NCBI RefSeq assembly: GCF_000143415.4
Contig: NW_003314275.1
Coordinates: forward strand, 381,577 to 445,576
Source of the DNA: Selaginella moellendorffii
Taxonomy: Eukaryota > Streptophyta > Lycopodiopsida > Selaginellales > Selaginellaceae
Length of the DNA: 64,000 nucleotides
Direction: 5' to 3'
Shown here: piece by piece, positions 1 to 10,830 of the stretch
How the letters are laid out: each line of letters begins with the position of its first letter
How positions within the stretch are numbered: position 1 is the first letter of the stretch
Position numbers and translations under genes: made by a program
The notes under the pieces: generated by a model
What the model saw: the letters and a program-made list of their open reading frames with translations, nothing else
What the model was told of the DNA's origin: nothing
Database searches by the model: none

Positions 1-1
1 C

Positions 2-820
2 GGCCATGCTTTCACGCCGCTCATCGCGAGCTCCAAGCATCTTCACACGCTGATCATCTTCAAGGCTACCGGACAGTGGGACAAGCTCTTGGAGCTGTCC
101 GTGGAGGGGCTGAGCGAGCTGACGGAGCTCAGGATCGAGAAGCTCCATCTCGGCGATCAAGGGCTGGTAGCTCTCGCAAAATGCCGCAAGCTCCAGGTGC
201 TCTTCCTCGCCAGAACTCCTGAGTGTAGCAACACGGGGTTGTCAGCCATAGCCAACGGATGCCGGTCGCTTCGCAAGCTTCACGTTGATGGTTGCTTTAC
301 GGGGAGAATCGGGGACAAGGGGCTGCTTGCCGTCGGCGAGAGATGTCCGGAGCTCAAGGAGCTCGTTCTCATCGGCGTGTCCGTCACCTCCAACAGTCTG
401 GGAATTGTTTTTACGAACTGCATGGGGCTGGAGCGTCTCGCAGTGTGGAACAGCGAGACTTTTGGGGACGGGGAGCTGGCTTGCATCGGAAGCAAGTGCC
501 AGGCTCTACGCAAGCTGTGTATCAAGTGCTGTCCCATCTCGGACCAAGGACTGGAGGCGCTGGCCAGCGGCTGTCCGAGCTTGACCAAGGTGAAGATCAA
601 GAGGTGTAGGAGTGTATCGGCTTCGGGAGCTGCGTCGCTGATGATGGCTCACGACGGACTGGTGGTGACTTTGGAGGCTGATCAGGCGACCGAGGCAGAA
701 CGGGGTCCGGTCGAGGAAGTTGTTCCTCTTGCTGCTGCTGGTGTTGCTGCTCCGAGCCGGTCGGCTTTTTCGAGAGCGAGGTCTGCGATTGTTGCTGCGT
801 TAGGAAGAGTTCTCTCGTGA
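2..820 (+). CDS. F-box/LRR protein, VFB/SKIP2-like, 5'-truncated by the window edge
   Basis: The reading frame is open from base 2 to the TGA ending at 820 (272 residues). It enters from the left edge, so the F-box and the true start lie outside the window. The visible part is a run of about seven leucine-rich repeats of the plant/SCF type, with recurring L..L.L..C..I.D.GL..LA..C spacing and typical phrases such as GLSAIANGC and GLEALASGC. It ends in a K.RKCRxV-like segment followed by LVVTLEAD, resembling the end of the Arabidopsis VFB/SKIP2 F-box family. Such proteins are substrate receptors of SCF ubiquitin ligases. After the LRRs there is a low-complexity Ala/Val/Arg tail of about 45 residues. 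The family call rests on the repeat pattern and tail motif only; no F-box is visible. Confidence 0.75.
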   Translation, partial: GHAFTPLIASSKHLHTLIIFKATGQWDKLLELSVEGLSELTELRIEKLHLGDQGLVALAKCRKLQVLFLARTPECSNTGLSAIANGCRSLRKLHVDGCFTGRIGDKGLLAVGERCPELKELVLIGVSVTSNSLGIVFTNCMGLERLAVWNSETFGDGELACIGSKCQALRKLCIKCCPISDQGLEALASGCPSLTKVKIKRCRSVSASGAASLMMAHDGLVVTLEADQATEAERGPVEEVVPLAAAGVAAPSRSAFSRARSAIVAALGRVLS

Positions 821-1191
821 TCAGGACACACAGCAAAGCACGCACGAGCAATACAATTGTTTCAGGTAGACTCGTTAGTTCTTCTTTGTGAAGCTCACGC
901 GTTTGTCTCCGGTGTTTCCTTCAATTCAAAGATCCGTGCTTGAGTTTCGCGAAGAATAGGAGAAAAGTTTTAAGAAACATAGTAGTGCCCACTAGTGGAA
1001 AGGACTTTCAAGCGTGATGCTTGAAAGTGGCCGGTAAGCACTGTTTACTATTTTATGTGTTGATTCCTTATTCAGATGCTATGCTCCAGAACATCCAGCG
1101 GCTTTGTCCTCTTGAGAGGAGCGCGATGAAAATTCTGGCCAAGTCCTAGGCCTCTTGGGCTGTAAGGCGTGGAGTAGTAGCAAAAGAGGAA
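821..1191. other. Intergenic: F-box 3' end and ZDS 5' leader
   Basis: No coding region is supported. The stretch should contain the 3'UTR of the F-box gene and the promoter and leader of the ZDS gene. I see no clear TATA box or repeat. Confidence 0.5.
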
Positions 1192-3652
1192 ATGGCCATT
1201 CTTCAAGCCGCTGCGCCGAGCGCTCCCTTCGAAAGATGCTGGAGGCGCAGCAAGAGAATGGATAAGGAGTTTGTGGGCTGCTTGCAAAATGGGAAATTGG
1301 CCAAGGTGCGAAGATTGCGAGTCTCATGCTCGTTGGAAGCCATGGTTTCTGATATGGGCAAAGGAGGTATAGTGAGCCACTTCTCAAGTTAGTGCTCGTT
1401 CTTGTGGCTCATCTTGTGTTTGATTTTTCTCTGCAGCTCCAAAAGGCCTTTTCCCTCCCGAGCCTGAGAGCTACACTGGACCCAAGCTCAAAGTTGCAAT
1501 TGTTGGTGCGGGTCTAGCTGGAATGTCCACCGCTGTTGAACTCCTCGATCAAGGACACGAGGTAAAACCGGTCAGCATGTCTGGAAAATCCTCTCAAGTT
1601 TTGTTTTTGTTTTGTCAGGTTGATATTTATGATACCAGGTCGTTCATCGGTGGAAAGGTTGGATCATACCAAGACAAGAACGGGAACCACATCGAGATGG
1701 GATTGCATGTCTTTTTTGGTTGCTATTGCAATCTCTATCGTCTCATGTCAAAGGTTTGCTTTTTAAAGATTTACAAGCAGTGATAGTATCTTTTCAGGTT
1801 GGAGCGGATGAGAATCTTCTTCTCAAAGATCATATCCATACCTTCATCAACAAAGGAGGCTTAACTGGAGGTGTGTGCGGTAATTTCGTCGCCTCTAGCT
1901 CACTCGTCGATTTGTTTTCAGAGCTGGATTTTCGATTTCCTGTCGGCGCTCCTTTGCATGGAATCAAAGCTTTTCTCACGACAAATCAGCTCAACGTAAG
2001 TGGAAATCTGATTTCGTCTGTGGCGAAGGATTTGAAACTTTATCATTTTGTCCAGGCTCTTGACAAAACGGCCAACGCTTTTGCTCTTGCAACAAGTCCG
2101 GTTGTGCAAGCTCTCATTGATCCCGATGGTGCAATGCGGACTATCAGAAACTTAGACAAGGTAACGTAGTCGAGTTCTAGATTTTCAACAAAAGTCTACA
2201 GCTAATAATTGTCATCAGGTCAGCTTCTCAAAGTGGTTCATGTCCCACGGAGGAACACGAGAAAGTATCACTCGAATGTGGGATCCAATTGCCTACGCTC
2301 TGGGATTTCTCGACTGTGACGACATCAGCGCTCGCTGCATGCTCACCATTTTTGCTCTTTTTGCTACCAAAACAAATGCCTCGCTTCTTAGAATGTTGAA
2401 CGGGGCTCCGGATCTTCGGCTGCACGCTCCCATCCGCGACTACATAACGAGTAGAGGTGGAAGGTAACGAGATGTGAAACTTTTAGATGATTCACGCAAT
2501 ACTCATTCAAGCTTGCAGGTTTCACTTGCGATGGGGATGTCGAGAAATTCTTCACGACTACACTCTGGACGGCGAGACCTTTGTGACTGGACTCGTGATG
2601 ACGAAGGTGACTTGCTCTCCTCTTTTTTCTTCCGGAAGGAGAAGTCATAGGTTTTATTTTTATCGGTTTCAGGCAGGCGAAAGAGAAGTTATCAAGGCTG
2701 ATGCTTACGTCGCAGGTGGGAAGCACAAACTCGTAGTTTCTTTTTGAAGTGGCTTTATCTTCTTGTGTGCACAGCTTGTGATGTTCCTGGAATCAAAAAG
2801 CTTTTGCCAGAACAATGGCGGGAGTACGAGTTTTTTGACAAGATATACAATCTCGTAGGAGTGCCAGTGATCACCGTGCAACTACGATTTAATGGCTGGG
2901 TGACTGAAATGCGAGATATCGAGCTTTCAAGGTTGGAAAGTCTTCTTCATACTGTTTGTGTAAATCTTTACTCCTTTCTTTCAGACAACTCAACCAAGCG
3001 ACTGGACTTGACAATCTGCTCTACTCGGCAGACGCAGACTTCTCATGTTTTGCTGATCTTGCACTAACTTCGCCAGTCGATTACTACAAGCCCGGTGAAG
3101 GATCTCTTCTTCAGTAAGTCGATTCACCTCCAATCCCGAGCTCATTGTTTTGTGAACATTTCAGGATGGTTTTGACACCAGCGGATCCTTACATGCCGCT
3201 CTCGAACGACAAGATCGTGAGCAAAGTTCATGAGCAAGTGACTGACTTGTTCCCATCATCTCGGGAGCTAAAAGTTACTTGGTCTTCCGTGGTGAAAATC
3301 GGACAATCGCTGTACCGAGAAGCTCCGGGCATGGACGCTTTCAGGCCCGACCAGGCGACCCCGATCTCCAATTTTTTCTTGGCTGGATCTTACACTAAAC
3401 AAGTAAGTTGTTCCTTGTTCTTTCTTTGGTCTTTCTCTTTTCTTGAGCAGTGATGGATCGATGGCCGTTTGATTTCAGGATTACATCGATAGTATGGAAG
3501 GCGCGACGCTGTCTGGAAGGCAAGCAGCAGCTCGGATTTGCGAGAAAGGATCGTTTTTGAAAGGATTAAATCCAGAGGAAGAAGAAGAGAGTGTCGAGAA
3601 TGGTTCGTCTTTGAGCAAGAGCAAGGACGAGTCTCCACTCACATTTGTTTAA
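1192..3652 (+). CDS. ZDS: Zeta-carotene desaturase, chloroplastic
   Basis: Thirteen exons join in frame: 1192..1366, 1437..1561, 1619..1753, 1798..1870, 1922..1995, 2056..2160, 2219..2463, 2519..2606, 2673..2715, 2775..2931, 2985..3113, 3165..3402, 3479..3652. They encode 586 residues. All introns are GT-AG and 51-76 nt long. The first ~58 residues are basic and poorly conserved, fitting a plastid transit peptide. After them come [11 protein letters not shown] and the FAD-binding Rossmann motif GAGLAG (residues 82-87). Conserved family blocks follow, including [26 protein letters not shown] and, near the end, [18 protein letters not shown] desaturates zeta-carotene via neurosporene to lycopene in plastids, with plastoquinone as acceptor. 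No frameshift or stop was seen, so the gene looks functional. An acidic/Ser-rich tail after ICEKG is lineage-variable. Confidence 0.95.
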
Positions 3653-3693
3653 ATACCAAGTTTTAAATTTCTAGGGTTTTAGGGAAGAGCTCG

Positions 3694-5937
3694 ATGGGAT
3701 GCAGCATTCGAGCGCTCTGGATTCTCAACCAGCACCGCCATGTCGTCTTCTCCAGGTAATCGCATTTTTCTCGTTTCATCCTCCATCGATCCGATCCGGC
3801 ATCGCCGTTCTTGGCTTAGGCGCTTCCCCACCGTGGAGAAGAAATGGAAGAATGCGCGATCGAAGCACGGCGATGGCATCTGCTACTCGCTACCTTCCGA
3901 TGCGCAGCTCATTCAATCGTTTGTAGAGAGGAAAGAGAGGTAGATTTTTCTTCTTTCTCGATCTGGCACTTTGATTGTTTGTTTGTTGGTTTAGAGAAGG
4001 CTCGTTTCGAGGACTTGCTACTCGTGAGGATTATTCCCAGCCTGGCTCCGACTCTTGGGTGGATGATCCGATCACTCGCTCGATCATCAGCCTCCAGATC
4101 CCAAAACCGGATGAAAGTGGCGAGTTATATCTCTTGTGGCCGATCGTGTTTCACATCCGAGGACCTTTCCACATTTTGGTTCTTCCGTCCGTGGAACCGC
4201 ATCATCTGGCAACGTATGAAAATCTTTGCTGGCGAGCCGACTGTGGAGGGCCTGTTGCGAACGGGCATAATTCTCTTTCGTCGTTGCTTTTGGATCTTCC
4301 ATCCATCACGGGGTAAGTTTTTCTTTGCCATGAATCTTTACTTCTGACTTGGCTACTGATCCAGAGCTTTTTGTGTCGCGCAAACTTTGGGAGACTTGAT
4401 AGTTGGAGAAGCTTTAGAGCCAGAGATCAACATCAATCCTTCGTCGACGATGGGGGGACTGCTGGACAGTATAACCGGAGGCATTGGAATAGCGAGCATC
4501 ACTGCTCGAGCCAAACCAGTTGCTGCTCCTGTGGCTGCGGCGGCCACTGCGATAGCCGCTGGTGTTACTGGCGCTGCTCCTGCGGGAATACTCGGGTCGA
4601 CCACCACCAAGGGAATCCTCAAAGCTTCGGACAAGGAAGCGTTGCTCGGTTTCATCACAAGTGCCATGCCTTTCGGTAAGTTTGCGAAAGTTAGTTCCAT
4701 CGTTTTATTTCTTTTATAACATCTTTGGTTTCCAGGCACTCCTCTTGATCTTAATCCCATAACCATCAACGCCATCAAGGCAAATGGCTTCTCTGCGCAA
4801 GATATACCACCACAGGATCAGAAGCAACCAGCTTGGAAGCCATACCTTTTCAAGTCCAAGCAGAAACTCGTGTTCGCTCTTCACGAGGTGGTCACGGCTG
4901 CCTTGTACGACAGGGACGACGTTGCTGATGTTATCACGCTCAAGGGCCAGCTGCTGTGTCGAGCAGACTTGGAAGGTCTACCAGACGTAAACGTCCAGCT
5001 CTCGTGTCCAAGCTCGGGTGAGATCGACGGAGTAACATTCCATCCTTGTGCTCAAGCTCTCGATCATGGACCGGATAAGCAGACAATCACTTTCTCGCCA
5101 CCTCTTGGGAACTTTGTGCTGGCCAAGTACATGGCAACGCCAGCATTCCGGCCACCTCTCCAAGGATTCTATCAGCTCTCCATGGTTTCTGACGACGAGG
5201 GCGCTTTCTTGTTCCGGATGAAGCTTTTGGAAGGCTACAAGGGCCCGATAGTCATGGAGCAGTGCTCCTTGAGCATACCGTTCCACAGGAGGACAATAGC
5301 TGCGCTGGATGGAGCTCCTTCGATGGGGACTGTGTCTAATACGGACCACTCCATTGAATGGAAAATCCTTGCGGGGCATCGCAGCACAATCTCGAAGAGC
5401 ATGGAGGTGACGTACTCTGGAACTGTCAAGTTTGCCCCCAGGGCCGTGGACACGAACCAGAGAGACACAGTTGGATTCTCTGATGACGACGAGATTGACT
5501 GTGGCAACGAGAACAAGATGGACAAGGCAGACATGAATCTTGTAGCTGCGAAGTGGGAGGATCCGTTTTGCTGGGAAGCCTACAGCTACGCCAAGGTATT
5601 TATGAAAACTGAGCTCGTTAGATATTCTCTAACCGATTTCTTTTTAAATACAGGCGTCTCTAAAACTCGTCGGTGGGACAATGTCAGGAGTGTCTATCGA
5701 CACTAAAACGGCAAGCTTACCTTCATTTCCATTTTATCTTCCGTGCTAAGAGCTGTCTTTCCAGGTAGCGATATATCCCACTGCTAAAGTCCCTTGCGAA
5801 GTTTCTTCCCAGGTGCGAATCGTTATCTGTGATCGACCAAAACTTATCACTTTCTCCGGCTTTGGGTACAGATAATATCTGGAGAGTACATATTTTGGAA
5901 CTCCTTGGGAAGATATCCACATGTTGCTCCAGCCTAG
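3694..5937 (+). CDS. AP5M: AP-5 complex subunit mu (medium adaptin)
   Basis: Eight exons join in frame: 3694..3755, 3820..3939, 3995..4312, 4365..4675, 4736..5595, 5654..5710, 5765..5812, 5872..5937 (613 residues). The start gives MGCSIRALWIL, the usual opening of plant AP5M proteins. The N-terminal longin-like part continues with RRFPTVEKKW. The C-terminal mu-homology region lies mainly in the 860-nt exon (KSKQKLVFALHEVV, then LQGFYQLSMV), and the end is SGEYIFWNSLGRYP. AP-5 is an endosomal adaptor complex that binds cargo without clathrin and acts with SPG11/SPG15. One intron (5711-5764) begins with GC instead of GT; frame and conservation support it. The ATG lies only 41 bp after the ZDS stop, so the genes are tightly packed. 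Confidence 0.85.
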
Positions 5938-6693
5938 AAAGAAAGGTATGACAGAGCCGGAGTTCTTTTAATTTTTTCTTGTTTTTCTAACGTAGCTCCA
6001 TACGGAATTCTCCCTGCAGTGCGTGGCTTGCGCGAATTTGAGCAGCAAAGTTCTGTCTGGTGGAGCTGGAGCTGGAGCTGACAAGTAGCAAAGTTTGGTA
6101 AGCACAGAAACTGTGGTATACTGAGCAATGCGTTTATTTTGTCGTTAAAACAGTGAAAGCTACCAAACAGCCGCGAGTTTTAGAGCCCAACAACGACACT
6201 CGAATCTCCACTCCAATTTATGATCGCAGCAATCGTCGCTCGCTCGCTCGCTCCATCGCTCAATTCTCTCTCTCTCGCCCCTCCTGAGCAGAGAGAATGA
6301 ATGGCATTGGATGGGACTATAAATCCAACGTTTCGCCATCATGGTATATCACAAACAACACGAACAAGAGGAACTCTGATAGAGAAAATCCAATCAACCA
6401 TGTGGGGTGATTGTGTCTGGCAGGGAAGCTTGATTTTGACACCGTAGCCTTTACCACGGGCGTTTCTACGTACAAACGCCCTTTGTCTACGTACGAACGC
6501 CCGATGTCTACGTACGAACGCCCCCTGGCCGCGAGCGTTTCTACGTACAAGCGCTACTAGCTATGGACATTCTTGTGTGATGAGGCCAGTGTGTGTGTTG
6601 ACTATAATCCATCCGGCCGAGAGTTTTCTTAAAAGAGGGGAAAAAGGCGAGAAAAAGAAGCTCTAGGTTTTCTTGTTCTTGGTTCTCTCCTGG
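5938..6693. other. Intergenic region between AP5M and SurE genes
   Basis: No supported gene. It holds a short (CTCG)n/CT-rich stretch at about 6,225-6,275, the TACGTA-centred tandem repeat described separately, and the presumed SurE promoter and leader just before 6,694. Confidence 0.5.
6461..6556. repeat. Tandem repeat centred on CTACGTAC upstream of the SurE gene
   Basis: Four copies of a roughly 22-25 bp unit built around TCTACGTAC followed by AAACGCC or GAACGCC. Each unit is a near-palindrome (CGTTT-CTACGTAC-AAACG). The cluster ends about 140 bp before the SurE start codon, so it could be a regulatory array. Confidence 0.75.
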
Positions 6694-8407
6694 ATGAGCT
6701 CCGCCATGCCCAATTTCGTGGCGGGCCTCAAGGATGCGCTGCCCGGCACTCCATCCGAGAATGGAGGAGACGCGGCTACTCCCGATGCGAGGCCGCGGGT
6801 GCTCATCACGAACGACGATGGGATCGCGGCGCCAGGGCTTGGAGCGCTCGTCCAGGCGCTCGTTCGCGGTGGACGATGCAATGTCAATGTGTGTGCTCCA
6901 GACTCGTAAGTGCTTTCGCTTTTCTTTTTCCGATCGATTGAGCGAGCGAGCGAGCGATCGTCCAGGGACAAGTCGGGCACGGGGCATGGAATCACTGCGC
7001 GAGGCGTGCTCGAGGTTGGGGCTGTGGAAATCCCTGGAACTTCTGCCTCGCACGAAGTCGGAGGTAAGTTACTACCTTCTCTTTGCTTCTTTCTTTTCGA
7101 AAGCTTTACAAGTTTTTCTTTCTTCTTGGATATTTTTTCTTTCTTTCAGGCACTCCTGTCGATTGCGTCTCGCTGGGCTTATCTGGAGCCCTCTTTCCAT
7201 GGTCCAAGCCAGATTTGGTATGATAAAACTCTACTATCTTCATCATCTTAGTTCAACTTCCATGGTTCTTTTCTTTTCTTTTTTCTTTTTTCTCAGGTTA
7301 TTAGTGGAATCAACAAGGGCTCCAATTGTGGATTGCACATGTGAGTCTTCTATCTTTCTTTTTCTTTTTCTTTTTCTTTTTTTCTCTCTCGACTAAAGTT
7401 TTTTTAATTTTTCTGTCGCCAGCATCTACTCTGGAACAGTAGCAGCAGCTCGAGAGGCTTGCATTTGGGGAGTTCCTTCTCTTTCTATATCATACGATTG
7501 GTATGCCTGCGTGTTCTCGTGTTTTCTTTGTCTTCTTTTTCTCGTCTCTTACGTGATTGTACGGCACAGGGTCAGAGGCAAATGTAAAGAGGAGGACTTT
7601 AGGCTGGCGGCCGGAGCTGTGATCCCGCTTATACATGCCGCGCTGCAAGACATCCAGCAAGGAAAATTTCCCGCTGGATGCTTTTTCAACATTGATATTC
7701 CAACCGATGTCGAGCACAACAAGGTGTTTTCCTCCATCTCCATGTTCGTGTTTGCTAAACAGTAATGTATCCTTCTCGCAGGGCTTCAAAGTCACAAGTC
7801 AAGGCAACTCAAGGCTTGGGAGCCAATGGCGAGCGGTGTCCACGCAAAGGCGAATTGCGAGCTATATGCGAGGGAGAGAGCCAGGCATGGGTGTTCAACT
7901 CGCTCAAATCGGACTAGCTGCCTCCGCCGCGGTATGTGGGCTTAATTCTTTGAATGCTTTCCTCAACGTGACTCTCACGAGGTCCATGTCAGGGGGCAGC
8001 GAGGAAGGCAAACTTTCCGTCAAAAACCGTGGAAGTTGAAACAGTAGCCGGTCCCGAGAATGGTACGCAGCAACCATCGCCACAGAAGCAACTCTTTCAG
8101 CTGGAGGTACTTTTTTCTTCTAGAGTGTTTTCAGTCATAAGTCTCACTGCGCTATTTGGCGGCTTTTGTTGAAACAAACAGGTCTCGGAGCGAGAGTCTG
8201 GAGAAGATGACCCCGAGCTTGACAGAGGTTCTCTGGACGCTGGATATGTGAGTGTTTTAAGCAAACTTGTTATACGCTAAACTCTTGTTATCACAGATAA
8301 CAATCACTCCTTTGGGACTGACGACACACTTGGACGCCGACACTGCCCAGTCTGCCACAAAATGGGTGTGCTCAGCGGTGGAGGTGACAGGTTTGGCCGC
8401 ATTGTGA
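6694..8407 (+). CDS. SurE-like 5'(3')-nucleotidase / acid phosphatase
   Basis: Ten exons join in frame: 6694..6905, 6966..7063, 7150..7217, 7297..7340, 7423..7500, 7570..7723, 7782..7931, 7993..8106, 8182..8247, 8297..8407 (364 residues). SurE family signatures are clear: LITNDDG (NDDG at residues 40-43, metal-binding Asp pair), a [10 protein letters not shown] loop, [17 protein letters not shown] (metal-binding Asn), [11 protein letters not shown], and the plant-typical ending TITPLG. The enzyme hydrolyses nucleoside monophosphates and other phosphates with a divalent metal. Plants have several paralogues and the physiological role is not settled. The start was chosen because it is the first in-frame ATG before the conserved core. 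The N-terminus shows no obvious signal peptide. Introns contain long T-rich tracts before the acceptor sites. No disruption is visible. Confidence 0.93.
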
Positions 8408-10830
8408 ATGCGTGTAAGAGGTACCGCAGATATGGATTTGCCTGGGTTTGCTCGGCGATTTTGCAGCCGCAGTGTTTAGCGACATGAATGAAGCAGTGTA
8501 CAGTTTGATGGTCATGGACTTGTAAAGCTACACCTCTCTAACTTGGAAAGCACCGTTTTGTTTCCCTTTGGCACCGTGTTTCCAGATCGAGCTTGACGAG
8601 CAAAGCTATGTCTTTCAGCTCCAAGTAAGCGTTTGATATTTCTCGAGGTTTTGTGCTCAACACGTCTTGACTGCGCAGCTTTGGGGAATTCTACGCACTT
8701 AGACATTTAAACATTGTCAACGAAGACAATAGAGCGTTCCACTCGAAATAGTGAAAAGATCATGAATCAAATCCGCGGGTCCTTGAAACCTTCAAAGGTA
8801 AGCTCCATCTTTGTTTCTCGATGCTTATAGTGCGTTTGAGCTAACACTTTGTTGACTAGCGATAAGATTCTCCCCAAACTTTTTTGTTTTCTCACGCGTT
8901 TTTCTCTAACAAAAGTAAAAGATTGCGATCCCCATCGATGTTACAGTGCGGTCACTGAGTGTTCCATCTTGTTCAGGACACTGGGGCTCCGGCTGCGTGA
9001 AACAGTCGTTGGGGGAACACTGGTGGTCCAAGAAATTTTCTCCCGGAGGGAGTTTGTAACAAAAAATGGAAAGCGGTATACCCAATTCTGAGGCAAATCT
9101 TTGGCATTCAATGTTAAAGGATTTGATTGATTGAGTGATCTCATCTCGAGGAAGCATTGTAAGTTGCATTGTAAGTTGTGTTGTGGTCAAACTCGTCCTG
9201 CGCGCCCAGCCCAGGGAATAAAACTTTGCCATGCCTGATTGATCTTACCGATGGAGTTTTGTAAAAGGATCAACTTTGCCAAGCTGCAGCTCCATTATTT
9301 CCATCCTCAACAACACATGAGAGATTGTGCTTGCAAGCAGCCATTATTCTTGCTCCAGGAAGATCGCATCCGGAAAGCTTTATCGATCAAGTTGAGGACG
9401 TCACCCAAAAAAAAAAAAAAAACAAAACAACAAATCATTCGCTAGAGATCTATCACGCTTAAGTTTGTGGACCCAAAGCAATGCAAGTGGAAAAAGAAAA
9501 CTAATTTTCGAGAAAGAGAACAATGACCCACAACACATCACAAAATAAGATTCCAAAAGAAAGGTGGCGGGGCGAGAAAATTAGGGCGTGACATGTTGCC
9601 ATGTTCTTGGGGCGTACGTGTGCAGTGTAGTGTGTGTCGGTGGATGCGAGTACGGCGGAAATTCACAAACCCTAATTTTCTCCCAATTCGTACTGCAAAG
9701 TTTTTTCTTCCATGTGCATTCAAACGGAGGCATGGCCTATTTAAAACGTTAACGTGTTGCTGCAAGGAAACAAAAGCCCTAAAAATGCATCGGTCGCGAA
9801 TATGCCCCCTATAACTGTCCGAGGAATATACCATCTGTTGCCGGTGGCCAAATATAGCCTGACAGGATGTGGCGCATTTAAACTCCGCCCCTGCCACGTG
9901 TGCCCCAGGTAGAATATGCCCGCCGGCGTAGAATATTCCGTCTTCGTCTTCGTCTCCGACAGATAGAATGTGGGTGCAGCGCTGACGGGCGATGGAAGAA
10001 AGCGAGGATAAAAAAGAGTGGTTTTTTTCCCCTTTTTTTTGCTGCTTTGCTGCTGTGTGGGTCGGTGACTGAGACTTGTGGCCCGATTCTCGCAACAGAT
10101 CCATCCATTTCCTCCGATTTTGCTTTACAAAGCTCTCTTCTCTCTCTTGATCAATCGCCAATTTTGCGTGTAGCGATGGCGCGTTGCTAATTCCCATTGC
10201 CTCCCGGGTTTGTGGGATTGGATTGGGTTTTTCCTGGGTCCTCTCCTCGCTCTCTCTCTCCTCTCCACTCCTGGATCGACCTTTGGACCACAAATCGAGG
10301 AGGAATCCCACCACGCGCTAGAAGAGCTCTCCCGTTGGAGTGGTCTCGTCTCTCTCTCTCTCCTGTCTCTTCTCTCTCCTCCCTTCTCTCTCTTTCTTTC
10401 CCCTCGAGCGCGAGCCGGCGCGTCCTTTGTCTCTCGCGAATCCAGCTCTTCTTCTCTAGGATAGCTAGCCGCCAGCCCAGCGACAGTGAGCTCTCATCCC
10501 ATCTTCTAAAAAGCCCCGCGAATCCCTTCCATCTGATCCTAGGCTTCGCATTTTCGCTATCTCCTCCTCCTTTGCGTTTGATCGATCGGTTCGAGCGATC
10601 GGCAGCAGTGGCGGAGGAGATTGCGTGTTGGTGGCGCTGCTATCATCAAAATGTAATCTTCCCCACGGATTCTTGCGGAATTTGTGGCAGCCCTCTCCCA
10701 TTTCTCTTCTCTTCCTCTCGATCTCTCTCGCTAGAGCTGGAGCTGGAGCTGGGTAAGTGGCCTTGGATCTATTCGCGAGCTATGGACTGATGGATTGACT
10801 TTCCCCTTTGCGTCCGTGCGGCAACAGAGG
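8408..10830. other. Intergenic region and long leader of the U-box gene
   Basis: No conserved protein is recognised. Contents: the SurE 3' region, an A18-type homopolymer near 9,405-9,422, and CT-microsatellite-rich DNA from 10,240 to 10,400. The CT-rich DNA is typical of a plant 5'UTR, so 10.2-10.83 kb is probably the leader of the downstream gene. Several open frames in it show no family resemblance. Confidence 0.5.

Noticed and set aside
3844-4347. 167-codon plus-strand ORF overlapping the start of AP5M
   Set aside because: Out of frame with the conserved AP5M exons at 3,820-4,312 and reads through introns.
10197-10790. Long plus-strand ORF of 197 codons before the U-box gene
   Set aside because: Ser/Leu-rich translation of a CT-microsatellite leader with no family resemblance; probably 5'UTR.
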